The notes under the pieces: model-generated | What the model saw: the letters and a program-made list of their open reading frames with translations, nothing else | Told to the model about the DNA's origin: nothing | Databases searched by the model: none | Part shown: positions 46,559-58,800 of the stretch, piece after piece | How the letters are laid out: each line of letters starts with the position of its first letter | How positions within the stretch are numbered: the first letter of the stretch is position 1 | Translations under genes and position numbers: made by a program | Source: Diphasiastrum complanatum | Taxonomy: Eukaryota; Streptophyta; Lycopodiopsida; Lycopodiales; Lycopodiaceae | Assembly (NCBI GenBank): GCA_029204225.1 | Contig: CM055096.1 | Span: forward strand, 35,300,390 to 35,364,389 | Reading direction: 5' to 3' | Length of the DNA: 64,000 bases

Positions 46559-47456
46559 GATAATGTTGATTATGAGGCCTATGAAGATCCCTATGAGACT
46601 AAAGGAATTGACAAAAATGAAGGACGTTCTCTCTATGCTACTATGGGTATGATTGGTCCTTCTCTGATGGGTACATCATTTAAGGAAGAAAGCAAAATTC
46701 TTAATATTGATCTATCTTCCATAGAGTCAAATCAATATCAACAAAGCACCAATGGATAAGTGAATGAAGACCAATTTAAAAATCTAGATCAAGTCTTGTT
46801 CGATAGCTATAATTATCAGGTCAAAGGTCAAAATAAAGAGTATATTATGAGTAGAGTGAACTTCTACAGCTGTAGTTAAATCATGAAGTACAATGTGATT
46901 GCTGATAATCACACTCTATTGCACAAATCAGTGGTGATGACCATATTATTGACAATGATCTATTTGGAATAATTTCTGAATATGGATCAATTGAGTGGTA
47001 AAACACTAATACGAAATTCAAATACCAATACAACAACGAGCTTTTTGATGATGAAATTGGTATTAACATTGCTTCAATGAAGTCAATAATAAGAGATACA
47101 TCTCAAGATCTAAAGCAAATTTGTACTGGGCTACCAACCAGTGAATCTAATGTGATATTAACACAAGGAGTTGGTCCAAAATCATCCAATATTCTTTCGT
47201 TAGAGGATGTCAACAATCCTATCAACAAGAAAAAGATGTTGGAATGGGAACTGAATTTGAGACTGTCAAATTCCTTGTGTATAGAGATGAACAAAAAGAT
47301 CCCTTCACTATATGGGATTTGATGAATCCGAATGTGGAATGCTTGGATCTATTGAATGCAATGGAGCTTCAAGAAATCAAGATCATTCACTATGAAGCGG
47401 TACATAAGACAACAACACCAGATGAAGAGACAAAGAAGGATGCATCAAGAATTGGG
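46559..47456 (+). pseudogene. Unidentified acidic ORF, 3' part
   Basis: Continues the ORF of 39880-40417 after the GATAA duplication: NVDYEAYEDPYETKG, SLYATMGMIGPSLMGTSF, then over two further frames a stretch with NELFDDEIGINIASMKSII and NILSLEDVNNPINKKKM. The last part (47244-47456) is FETVKFLVYRDEQKDPFTIW and AMELQEIKIIHYEAVHK. Several stops are present. No domain is recognised. The LTR F fragment follows. Confidence 0.45.
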
Positions 47457-47519
47457 TAGCCTACCCAATCGAGGTAGATATTGAGGAAGAAGACTATCGA
47501 ATGTCTGTTGCATGGATCC

Positions 47520-47781
47520 TGTCAACGCAACAGTGTCGCTAAAATATGAAAAATGCAACATTGTGATTTTACACGAGATTCTTGACAGGCGAAAAAGCCG
47601 AAGTGAGAGAAAATGAAAATGCAACATTGTAGTCAAACTTCGTGTATTTCTGCATACTGTGTAAAACCACTTGTAAATCTGCAGACTGTAAAAGAACACG
47701 GGAAAATCTGCAGAACTGGATAAACAATGGGTGAAGATTAAAATCGATTAGTCGATTAGTAAGAAGAAGAATAATCCAACA
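47520..47781 (-). repeat. 3' LTR of copia F, truncated
   Basis: On the minus strand it starts TGTTGGATTATTC directly after AAGGGGGAG (47782-47790). Same family as 10400-10796. It carries GCGAAAAAGCCGAAGTGAG and AATGCAACATTGT motifs. The outer part is missing. Confidence 0.8.
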
Positions 47782-47790
47782 CTCCCCCTT
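47782..47790 (-). promoter_or_regulatory. Polypurine tract of copia F
   Basis: The minus strand reads AAGGGGGAG before TGTTGG. Confidence 0.85.
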
Positions 47791-47908
47791 AATCTGAATC
47801 CTTGAATGCCTTGACCTTCAAACTTAGTTCTACACAGAATCTTCTGTGTATATCCAAACTTAATGCTTTGGTAAAAATATTTGTCGTCATATCTTGTGTT
47901 CTACAATA

Positions 47909-49566
47909 CTACAATCTAACCTCTTCATTGAGAACTTTGCTTCTGATGAAATGATACTTCAGTTTAATGTGCTTACTCCTAGAATGAAATCTAGGGTTGG
48001 CTGATAAAGCAATGGCACTTTGATTATCACAAAATAATGTTGTCGGAGCATATTGATTCAGACCGATATCTAAGAGTAAGTTTCTCAACCAAATCTCTTC
48101 CTTTGTAGCTTGAGAGGCTACGATATATTCTGATTCAGTGGAAGATAGAGCTATCGAAGATTGCTTGCAACTATTCCAAGAAATAGGACCATTGTTGAGG
48201 AAGAATGTAAATCCAGAAGTGGATTTACGAGTGTCTACATCTCCTGTCCAACTTGCATCTATGTAACCACTGAGTAAATTGAGTTTGTTGTTGCCAACTA
48301 CTCCATAACAAATGCAAAAGTCCATAGTAGCTTGAAATATCTCATGACTCTGATAAGAGCCTTCCAATGCGTCACACCAGGATTAGTCATAAACTGACTG
48401 AGAGAGCTGACTGCAAAAGCTATGTCTGGTCTGGTACAGATCATGGCGTACATAAGAGATCCTATAATAGAATAGTAAGGATACTCATGCATCTGCTACT
48501 TCTCATGAATTGTTTGAAGACACTGGTCCTTTGACAATTTGAGACCTGGCTCCATTGGTGAGAGAGCTAACTTGCAATTCATCAGATTATATCTTACTAA
48601 CGTATTGTAGATGTACCTCTGTTGTGTAATGTAGACCAACTTCTATTTTCTGTCTCTGTGGATTTGTATACCAAGGCAGAAATGAGCTTCACCCAGATCG
48701 GTCATGTCGAATTCGGAAGATAGCATTGTCTTCTCCTCTTTTATCAGATCGGTACTGTTATTGAAAAGCAATGTATCATCCACATATAAAATGATAATGA
48801 TAAAAGACTGTTGCACTGCTTTGAAGTAAACATTTGAATCTGAAGAGCTAGGTGTGTAGCCGTGATCAATAAAGAAAGTATTGATCCTTTGAAACCAAGT
48901 TTGAGCAGATTGCTTCAAGCCATGAAGTGCCTTATGGAGTTTACACACATGATTGTGCTTACCCTCGATAATATAACCTTTGGATTGCACTATGTAAATG
49001 TCTTTTTTGATAACTCCATTGAAATATGCCATTTGTACATCTATTTGATGTATTTCCAAATCTACTGCAGCGGCAAATGGTAGCAAAAGTCGAACAGAAG
49101 AATGCTTGACTACTGGACTAAAATTCTCAGTGTAATTGACGTTGTATAACTGAGAAAATCCTCTAGCGACAAGTCGTGTCTTTTTTCTGTTGATGCTTCC
49201 ATCTGCATTGTACTTGACTTTGAAAATCCATTTGCAATCAACTACATTTCTGCTAGCAAGCAATTCGACAATTGTCCATGTCTGGTCCTTGATAAGAGAT
49301 GAATACTCTTTATCCATAGCTTCTTTCCAGAGATCTGAATCAGGCTGACTGGGTGCCTCTTGGACAGACGTCGGTTCCCGGAACAAGGTAGGCTGCAGAC
49401 TCGTCGATATACCGGTTAGGTGGTCTGCTAGTTCTTGAAGATCTTCTGGGTAATAGAAGAAGTTGATCATTTCTATCATACTGTAGTTGCTGAACTGCAA
49501 CATCACCATCTTCTGATTCGTCGTTGATTTGTTATTTGTCGAAAGTAGAAGAGCTTGGACCTTCAA
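47909..49566 (-). pseudogene. Copia F reverse transcriptase and RNase H
   Basis: RT (49566-48643) is open for 307 codons: SDLWKEAMDKEYSSLIKDQTW, RLVARGFSQLYNVNYTENFS, HQIDVQMAYFNGVI (first Asp), LHGLKQSAQTWF and ILYVDDTLLFNNS (active site intact). RNase H (48492-47909) has IIGSLMYAMICTRPDIAFAV, GYIDASWTGDVDTRKSTSGF, ALSSTESEYIVASQATKEEI and SKHIKLKYHFIR. One break lies near 48300-48640. It is the best preserved RT in the window. Integrase and gag are gone; the upstream end decays by about 49750. Confidence 0.88.
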
Positions 49567-49939
49567 TGGGAATAGTCGACCAAGGAGCTGAAAAGTTCAA
49601 TACGTCAGGAGAAGGACACATAGTGACATTAAAGGCAATTTTAGTGATGAATATGGCCTCCAAAAATGTCCCTATAGGCATTGTTATCTTCTATTTTAAG
49701 CATCGCTAGTGGATTGTCATGTTGCGAGATTCATACTGACATATTAGCAACAAAAATAACAAAGTTAGCATTATTTTTGTGACATCTAAACATCTTTAAG
49801 CAATGGTTTTCGATCGACGAGTGTCTTTGCAATCATCGTCGAGTGATTTTTGTGGAAAAACGTCGTCACTCGACGTCCATTTGAAATTACCATTGATCGT
49901 CTCCCAGTGACAATCACAACATAAGTGTCCTCTCAGTTT
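49567..49939. other. Junction zone between copia F and LTR E
   Basis: A possible extension of the F linker up to about 49700, then sequence with an inverted GTCGAGTGA/TCACTCGAC pair (about 49840-49870). No gene. Confidence 0.4.
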
Positions 49940-51190
49940 TTAGAGTACAGTCCACCGAAGATATTAGAAATCATTTGTGTGTGGTATTACTGAAAATCAG
50001 ATTTAATGTGAAGTATGGTTCTGAAATAAATGGAAGAGTAGTATGATGTCGCGAGTTCTTCATGTGGCAAAGACAGCCATCGTCTGATCAGAAACTGTTG
50101 AGTCGTAGACGTCCATGTTCTGATCAGAGTGAGTAAACAAGCGCAATCAAACAGTGATAGAGTGCATTCAATCACAACAAGCATTCATCTACGTTATACA
50201 GAGATAGAAAAGCTGCTGCTGCTATATTATACTGAAGCACAATACAAATAACAATTACAATCAACAATTGATGGCGTAATTGGAAGGCTCAAATAATACG
50301 TCTCATGGACGGAACAACCCGTAATCTGTGCTTGGATGATCTATTTATAGATTTTATTCGTTTTACAATAAATGTTTGTCACCTAATTAGAAAAGTCGTT
50401 GTACTTGGAAATATACGGCTTTTGTGACAACTATACATAATACATACGGTCAACAAATTAGGATCGTTGACGCGGACGAAGACGTCACAAAATCTCTCAC
50501 TTCGCATTTTACGTGAAGTGGTTTTCTCTCACTTCGCAAATTTTGGGAAGTGGTTGGGAACATTCCTCATTCAAAACAGACAACCTTCGGCGTTTTCTCT
50601 CCTTTTGGATTTTTGCGAAAAAGCCGAAGGTGCCTTTAAACAAGTTTAAGGTGCCCTAAAAAGGTGAAGATGTCTTTAACAGTTCAACTCTCTCGCTCTT
50701 TTTGGGAAAATGTGAAAAAGCTAGAGGTGCTCTTAAAACAAGTTTAAGTTGTCCTTAAAAAGTTGGCGAAGGTGTCTTTAGCAGTTTAACCCTTAAAAAT
50801 AGAGGACCTTCTAGAATTCTCTCTCTCTTCACATTTTTCAAGAAAATGCGAAAAAAGATGAAGGTGTTGAAAGATTTATATTGTTGAACTATGAACAAGT
50901 CGACGACTTCAAAAAATAATTGAACGAAATAAGTCAAAAGTGAGTGTTGTAATTTTTGAGAATCAGTGAAAAATGCGAACTACGACACTTAGTGTATTTC
51001 TGTAGATTGCTCAAAAATAATGTGAATTTGCAAACTTGTTCTAAATGCAAGTTTGTGGAAGTCCTTGAAGATGGCCAAGTCTTCAATGACTTCAAGTTAT
51101 CAAACTTAACATCTAAACTTGAGATTATAATGGGATTGGTTACCCTTTGCTGGAGATCAGCCAGAAGTCCGTTGTAGACGTTCTTCAAGT
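49940..51190 (-). repeat. LTR E (3' LTR of copia E)
   Basis: Matches LTR E' (32180-33150 and 36055-36278). Contains repeated CGCATTTT, GCGAAAAAGCCGAAGGTGCC and AAAATGCGAAAAAAG motifs between 50500 and 50870. The left end is truncated. It follows the copia E RNase H end on the minus strand. Confidence 0.7.
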
Positions 51191-51520
51191 AATTGGCTAT
51201 CTAAGTTATCATTCACCAAGGAGACAACTGTGGGCTTGATTTCCAAAAGTCCCAGGGTTGGTGTCTTGGTATCTTCGTCGGGTTCAGCATGCTGAAGAAC
51301 TTCTGATGCTTGATCCTGGGAAGCACTTTGGTGAAAATGTCTGCGACCATTTTTGTTGTGGAGCTATATTAAAGGATCACTTGCCCTGAGAAGACTTTCC
51401 CCCGAATAAAATGATACTGGATTTCTAAATGCTTGGATTTGCCATGAAATCTGGGATTCAGTGACAATGAAATACAACTCAAGTTGTCACACATCATGGT
51501 GACATAGCATCGTTTATCGA
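51191..51520 (-). pseudogene. Copia E RNase H C-terminus
   Basis: Minus strand: NPRFHGKSKHLEIQYHFIRG, TTKMVADIFTKVLP and a tail ending near 51210. At about 51515 it is joined directly to sequence that belongs downstream of integrase, so RT and most of RNase H are deleted. Confidence 0.75.
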
Positions 51521-52380
51521 TGGTTGTTTGAAATCATAGTATGTATGTTCTTGAAATATTACATCCCTAGAGTCAAATACTACATTGGTGGATGGATCAT
51601 AAACTTTATAAGCTTTATGTTCATCATGATAGCCAATGAAAATACATTTATTTGTCCTATGATCCAGCTTCTTCCTAAGTTATTTAGGAATGTGAACAAA
51701 ACACATACAACCAAAGATTTTTAAATGGCTGACACTAGGCTTGTGCCCATGCCAAACTTCATGAGGAGTCTTGTTGTTGACAGCTTTGGTGCTGGATCTG
51801 TTCTGCACGTAACAGGCTGTGGCAGTAGCTTCTGCCCAGAACTTCGCAGGTAGGTGTGCTTGATGTAGCATGGATCTGACTGAGTTGAGAAGAGTTCGAT
51901 TCTTCCTTTTGGCAATCCCGTTCTGTTGAGGTGAATAGAAAATTGTGAACTATCTTCTAATAGCATGTAGTTGGTCATCTCGTTAGAGATATATTCGCCA
52001 CCGCTATCAGTTCGGAGTGCTTTCACTTTTGTAGACATTTGTATCTCAGCCATGGCCTTGAATCTCTTGAAGCATTCAAAGGCTTCATATTTGTGATTAA
52101 TGAACATGACTGTAGACCATCTAGAATAATCATCTATGAAAGTGATAAAATATATTGCATCTCTTAATGACGGAATTGGCATTGGACCACAAAGATTGCT
52201 ATGTACAAGATCCAATACATGCTTTGTTTTGATGAAATGTGATTTTGAAAACTTGCTTCTAGAGTGCTTCCCATAGATGCATGATTCACAAAAGAAAGAT
52301 TTTCTATCTAATGAAGAAGGGAAATTTAGTCCATCAACTAAATTATTACAATGCATATAAGAAAGTGTTCTTGTATTCAT
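51521..52380 (-). pseudogene. Copia E integrase
   Basis: CESCIYGKHSRSKFSKS (zinc part), LVHSNLCGPMPIPSLRDAIY, FITFIDDYSR, KALRTDSGGEYIS, then in another frame PAKFWAEATATACYVQNRSS and LKIFGCMCFVHIP. One frameshift lies near the third catalytic residue (about 51930). Confidence 0.85.
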
Positions 52381-52398
52381 GTGTCCAAATCGACTATG

Positions 52399-52823
52399 TC
52401 ACAGAACAGCACTACCATTTACATTTTCATTAAAGATACTAGCTACTGAATTAAAGAGTACGTAAAGATTTTCGACTCTAGTGCACATAATCAGAGTAGT
52501 ATCTTTCTCGAGTATTGTACATTGCTCAAATGAGAAAGTAATAGTGTAGCCCTCATCAGTTATCTTAGAGACTAATAACAGGTTTTTTGATAACTGAGAA
52601 ACATGAAAGACGTTAGGAACACAAATAGATAGATCGTTGTTGAAGGTGATCTTCATTGTTCCTTTGTCTTCCACACATATGGTGCTTGAATCTCCAAGGT
52701 AAATGAATTGATCTCTGTTGTAAATTGCATACTTGGTAAACCATTCCTTGCGAGAGGTCATGTGTTGGGTAGCGTCGTTGTCTAGGTACCAGCTATCACA
52801 GTCTTTGTTGCGATAGGACATCC
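52399..52823 (-). pseudogene. Copia E protease, active site altered
   Basis: WYLDNDATQHMTSRKEW replaces the expected D-S-G-A by D-N-D-A, so the protease would be inactive. It is followed by VPNVFHVSQLSKNLLLVSK and YTITFSFEQCTILEKDTTL. Open for 140 codons. At 52823 it is fused to a Ty3 integrase fragment. Confidence 0.8.
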
Positions 52824-53150
52824 AAATCTAACAACGATATGTTCGTTCAAGAACTTAGTCGTAGACTTTGCATCAGCAACTCTAATTGCTTTTGCTTCAA
52901 CCCACTTGGTCATATAATTAGTTGCTACAATGATATATTTGGCTTGATATCCTTTTGTTGTAGGATGAATAGGACCAACATAGTCAAGTCCCCATTTCTC
53001 AAATGGCGCTTGTGATAGAACGGGATACAAAGGTTCATAATTCTGCTTCGTAGGACTACGTGCTCGTTGACATACATCACATGACTGAATAAAGTTTTAT
53101 GTATCCTTATGAAGTGTAGGCCAGCAACCCTGATTGTAAAAACTCAAAAA
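52824..53150 (-). pseudogene. Ty3 (Athila-like) integrase fragment
   Basis: Minus strand: CDVCQRARSPTKQNYEPLYP, APFEKWGLDYVGP (first Asp), YIIVATNYMTKWVEAKAI and VVRFGCP, then cut by the copia E protease just before the second Asp. Not from A or H, whose sequences differ. Confidence 0.8.
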
Positions 53151-53879
53151 TATTCACAAATAACTCAAATACAATTGGATTGTATGAAACTATGTGGCTA
53201 TGACTTCAAAAAAATTGTCTAGATCTCAAATAGACAAGATTGGCAAGCTTTTTCGAAGTTTTTGGATCAAACAAGCATGACATGAGTCAAACTAAACGTG
53301 TCCAACCAGGTTGGGTGTCCCACCTTAATTCAAATGGCTATAACTTATGATTGGCACATCCAATTGATGTGGAACCAATTGCAACACAATCTTGACTCAA
53401 ATAGCTTTCTAGCAAGCTATCAAGCATTGATTTTGGATCTAACTTAGAAGAGAACCACTTGGTCAAAGTTGGCTATCCTTCACACGTGTCTGGACACTGA
53501 ATTCCGTTCAGTACCAGGCCATGTCCAATCTTAATGATTATGATCCCTCTTGATCCTAAAATCACAAAGATAGCAAAGGAGATGAATCTACACTCTCTAA
53601 ATCTTGATTTCAAGACAAATTTTCACACATAATTTAATAGATGCATGGATATCTTAGGTAGGCTCTGCTACCATGTTGAATTTCACCGTGTGGGAGTGCC
53701 CAAAAGTGTGATTGTGATCTCCTAAGATGTGGTGATTGCACATAGATCATACATAGATTGAAAACCAAGATCTATTCTATCAATCTAAGGCAAGAGCACT
53801 AAAACTCATGTATATATCAATCATACAAGTACACTCACACGTGTGAAGACTTGGGCATTGCACCTTGGAAATTTTTTGT
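53151..53879. other. No gene recognised
   Basis: AT-rich, stops in all frames. Confidence 0.4.
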
Positions 53880-54180
53880 GCCTTAATTAGTTTTAAGGCA
53901 CCTTCACCTCTTTCGCACTGTCGGAAAAAAGTGACACTGGCGGAAAAAAAGCGACACCGTCGAAAAAAATGTGACACTGTGACCAAATTTCATTTTAAGG
54001 GCCACTGTCAGGTTTTTCGCATTTTCTTTGTCTTCGAAAAAAATGCGACACTTCGATCAAACTTCATTTTAAGGGCACAGTCGGATTTTTCGCATTTTTT
54101 TTGCCTTCGGAAAAAATGCGACACTGTGACCAAACTTCATTTTAAGGCGGATTTTTCGCATTTTCTCTGCCTTCGCTTTT
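53880..54180. repeat. Tandem hairpin repeats, about 73-bp unit
   Basis: Three units begin near 53961, 54035 and 54108 (about 73, 73 and 65 bases). Each has AAAAAATG(C/T)GACACT, CTTCATTTTAAGG and TTTTTCGCATTTT. The last motif of one unit is complementary to the first of the next, so each junction can fold into a hairpin. An ACTGTC/GACACTG array precedes them at 53918-53960. Confidence 0.85.
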
Positions 54181-54672
54181 TAAAAGCACCTTTGTGTTTT
54201 TCGGGTTTCTCCAACACTGACAGACCGACGTCGCCAACTTATCATAAACCCTAAAAACAGCTGGACCGCTAAATATCCCAAGGGCGGTTACCCACTTTGT
54301 ACATATACAAAGACTGGCGTAAATAACATTCAATGCTCATAAGATATTTTTTGAAGACACTTGTAAATATATACTACTAGTTGAATCAAAAAATGTAATT
54401 GTTCTTTTAACATTATAATTAGAGTTCTTCTGCCAGTGTTATCTCGCTCAGCAAACTGAAGTTATTACTTCAAGCCATTGTATTACTTCAAGCCATTGTA
54501 CTCACTGTTGATATTAATCAGAGTGCAATTTTCTGTCTCACTACTGTATTGTTCATTTGTGCAATTTGTATGAATGATTCATCTTAAATATTTCTGCTGC
54601 TACCTGTTGCGTTTTCGATTCTATCCGCCTACGCTCAAAGCTTCAAGCTTCCGCTGCCGGTCATTCCCACAT
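54181..54672 (+). repeat. Probable copia-type LTR end
   Basis: Runs to CCGGTCATTCCCACA at about 54672, similar to copia LTR ends, but no primer-binding site follows. It includes an 18-19 base tandem duplication (TTACTTCAAGCCATTGTA) at about 54465-54500. The LTR would include the hairpin repeats. Left edge unknown. Confidence 0.45.
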
Positions 54673-55859
54673 TTTACGACATGAGTGACATATGAGCTCT
54701 CTAACTTTATTGGAACAATTGGATGTATTTCTAGCTTTTGACTGGTCACTAACTCTCATGCCAACACATGGAGATGAGTCACTCACCAAATCTCAACTTT
54801 GCAAGTGTAAAGCCTAACATAGCTCGAGCTACATCACTTTCCACTTTTGGCCTAATCATGACTTGACATGTATACAAGCTTATTTTGCCTCTAATGCCAA
54901 AAATGACCCTATCACCTACTTAACATGGATCTTATATCTATAAAACTTACGATAAGACTTGGATACAATCGTAAATTGACTTGCAATAAGAATTTACGAT
55001 TGGTTTGGTGATTTGCATGTCCAACTCCCTGCTGTTCCTTAGTTTTTTAAATTTCATGTTGGGATTAGATCATGTAAGCTATTGGGCTTCCCTTCTCACC
55101 CCCATCAAACAGTTCCTCCTTTAGAAGACTCCTTGTAGCAGTTCAGCATATGATTAAGATGCAAACATTACAAATTCAACAACTTAATTTGATGTAGCTT
55201 CAGGAAAAAAAATTATTTAAGAAATCAAAGAGCTTCTCTGACTACAACTCTCAACAAAACCAAGCAGTACAAAGGAGCATTAAGTTATTGTGATAAGCCA
55301 AAATATTTTGAATGTTGGCATATGAGATCTAGTTGATTGAAAAGGAAATCATCATTGATGTGAAGCCTCTTCTTTCTAGAACTCCTTTTCAAAATGCATC
55401 AAAATGGTAAAATGACAAAATTATAGAGCAAAGTAAACATAATGAACAAATATTACCTAGGATCTTGTGAAAAATTGTCCTAAACTCATGCATAGATCTC
55501 ACTTACAGAATGTACAACATTCTTAAGTAGAACCACATGACTTGATATAATGAATCATAAGTTCAAAATAATATCTTTAACAGAATAAAATCGTCTGTTC
55601 ATCACACAGTTTACACAGGATGGCCTCTTCGAATCATCATACAAAGAATGGCCAAAGAAATGATGAAAGACTCAAGATTGTACATCAATCTTATGTCAAA
55701 TGGGAAACTCATTATTGTTTCAATGCTTTGCAGGTTTTAACTTTAGTTAGGGAATTTATACATTCCATATGGTACTGGTGCTGCTTGATAAACCACCCAG
55801 GTCTTCGCAGTCTCATGTAAGAAAATGAGATTGAAACTGGATCCAAGGAAAAAAATATC
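54673..55859. other. 3' flank of the DUF89 gene
   Basis: No coding or repeat signal recognised. Should contain the gene's 3' UTR on the minus strand. Confidence 0.4.
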
Positions 55860-58800
55860 TTACACAGGACCTTCAGTAAACTTTAAGACACAATCATAAA
55901 GTCTGCCACCAAGAAATTGAGCAACTTCAGGATGCTTCACCTGAGAAAAAAGAAAAACCAATCCTCTCAATTACATGGAAATCATAATGGTTCTGAAGAA
56001 TGACCCCATGAAGTTTTATAAAAGTTGAACAAGACAAATGCCAAGGAAATGTGTAGCTATATCTAAAGTTCTAAACATTACAAATGCACAGCAAGAGTCT
56101 ACCATGCCAACTTTCAATGAGTCGCACTTAAATTGAGCATATAAATTTGTCTCGATAGCCCTCCCCTGTATACAAGTCCCATGTCAATTTTATTGTTGAT
56201 GGATCAACTTGAAAGTTCGTAGGATATGCTAAGAGATATACTCCACTGTGCATAACACATCATCTTTGAAACTAAAAATAGGGGACAATCATGAGAATAT
56301 ATTGCTTCTTTCAGCAGCTAAAGGCACAAATTGGTTGACTAAAGAAGACTAATCATAATTGCAATCAGCACATAGAAAAAATACAATAAAGTAAGTCTCA
56401 CCATGCCTTCAAGGATGACAAGATCAGCATCAGCAGCAGCAAATGCTAGCTCAGGTGAAATACTGGAAAGATCGATCACCTGCACATTAAAGAAGAAAGC
56501 CAAGTGTAAAACAGTCATAAGGGCTTGACTGCAACTGAGTTCTTTTCTCAGACAATTAAAAGCCTTTACCGTATCCACAAGATAGCTTTTCATGCTCAGG
56601 ATGAAGAGCTTGGTTAAATATACATTCTCTTAGATCTCTTACCAATAGGTCTTTGGTATAGCTTCACTAGATAATCTCTGGAAAAAAAATATGGATTTTC
56701 ATACTCCCTTGGGATTAGGAAATGGATCGTACTCTAGGCTCATACAAAAACCTCAGCGTTCTCTCACCCATTTTGCACATTCCCTCACCACTCACACTCC
56801 CTGACCTCACTCTGCCCTCGCGTGTGCCTGACTCGGGCCTCACGCTGCCTCTTGCTGCCATCACGAATCACCGTCACCCTGCTGCCTTGCACTACTGCTG
56901 CCTCGCGCTACTGCTGACCCGATCAGTCAGATTCCTCTATGCCTGATGGAAGATGCTGCCTCCATGGATCATGCTGGTGCCTGGATCCTGCTGCGCCCTC
57001 AAAGCTGAATGCCTGTGCCTGTATTGACTAGTCACCAGTGGGCCCCCCTGCCTTCAAGGATTCTGAGCCTTGAGGAATCTTCAATCTTGATTCTCTTGTG
57101 CAGCGGTCCCCCCTCCGTCCTGCTGAGTTTGGAGAATCTGGAGACACTCACAGTATTTTGAGATGCCCAGCTCAGCCTCGCAATCGAGATAGTGGCAAGT
57201 TTGCTAGTAAGGGAGGGGAATCTCCGTATTGTAAAGAGACGGTACATGCAATTGCAAGATTTGGCCCTACATATGAGGGTGGCAATAACATGGCATAAGA
57301 CTCGTCGGAGACGATTGGCGGGACACAAGGGCTAGATCGATTCAAGATATTATTGCTTATTGTTGTGCCGGCGTCTCAAAGGGCGCTGGGACTTGAGCGG
57401 TTTCTCCAACACGCGCTTAAGTTTAACATTCATCCATCATTCACTTACGTAAAAGCCAACTCAAAAACGTAACAAGCTTAACCATTCAGACTTAAGAAAA
57501 CTGGAATCCCAACCAACCCTAAAGCCAACTCAGAATCCGTCCCCAAAAGGTAACCAAAGGCAAAGACAAGCCACCCATGAAACCCAAGGCATAGTGGTCG
57601 CCAAACTGACCAATTGGCATAGCGGCAAGCCACACGTTGGTGACATGGACCCTTAGGCGCCGGCGACGCAAAAAGGTTGTAGTAAGGGTCCTTCCACTTG
57701 GACCAGTCCCGGAGGCGAAACCGAAATGGTAATCATCCCCAAGGATCAACTTTATTAGATTTGGAAGAGGTAACATTCATACATAGACTGACCGGTCTCG
57801 GGGCCACCAACACGTGCTAGGCATTGTGCCTGGCTCGTCCTGGTAGAGGGAGCTGAGACCTGGCGCTGGTTCAGCGGCCCAAGTTTCTGTCTGTCGGACT
57901 CCCCCTATAGTTCGTTGTGATTCGGCGCACCCCCTCTGTTCTGAAACATAGTGCTTTTTGGTAAAGCACGCTTTTTAGGACTTAGTTTTTATTTTGCTGA
58001 TTAAGCCTAGCAAGCCTGGCAGAATCAGTCTGGCTCCCAGACATGGGTCCCAGAAGCCGTTCCGACGGCAGAATCAACTTGCTTCCTAACTAGGCCATGA
58101 CTCGAGCTCCAAAGCTAGCGCATGACTTGTGACTACTTGACTGGCTCACCACAGGTCGGAGGCTCAATCCTTGACGTTCTAACTTGCTCTGGGACCTTAG
58201 AGAGCGTCACCCCTTAGAGTCTTACAGAGCACGCTGGGTACACCTGAGTCAGCTTTACAACATCCTCCCCTCGTTTGAAAAAGTTGATGCCCTCATCAGA
58301 GCCAAACTAGACCTAGGACGTATGGCACGGGCTTAATTCACCGGCCTTAACAACTTTGAATTAAAAATACATTGGCAGTAGCACAAAAAAAGTGTAGATA
58401 AAGTTCACTTACGTAAAACCTGTGTAAAGCTGCAAGTGATTTATTGACCAACTTAAGAAAGATACCTGGAAGTTCCTTGAACTTCAGAATGGCCATCAGT
58501 GTTTATGCAAGAGGCATGCCGCCAGGTAGTGCTTTATGTGCCAATCTGGAAAAACGGCTATTGCGTTGATTCTTCTGCATATAATCTGCCAGTACTCCAG
58601 GGGCTCCCTCCTTAAGTCTTCATACTCCCAAGAAGCCTCAATGAGTGGAGCCCGTAGCCACTTCACTAGATATTCATGTTGAACGCCAGTTCGCTTTCTA
58701 TGTGTCAACATTTGTTCTGGTACAAGCTGCCTCTTCGTATCATCAAGTGTCGTTGGTGGGTGACGGAGTTCGTGTTGCCGATCAAATCGCTCATCTGGTT

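Larger units (their letters stand above)
40413..46563 (-). mobile_element. Copia element C, complete with LTRs and target duplication
   Basis: Minus strand. Both LTRs, primer-binding site, gag, protease, integrase, RT, RNase H and polypurine tract are present in copia order. GATAA flanks both sides (40413-40417 and 46559-46563). Coding is broken by many stops and shifts, so the copy is old. It splits the acidic ORF. Confidence 0.92.

Noticed and set aside
56722-57330. ORFs in the GC-rich part of the DUF89 intron
   Set aside because: Low-complexity Leu/Pro/Ser content, lie inside an intron/LTR region, no motif.
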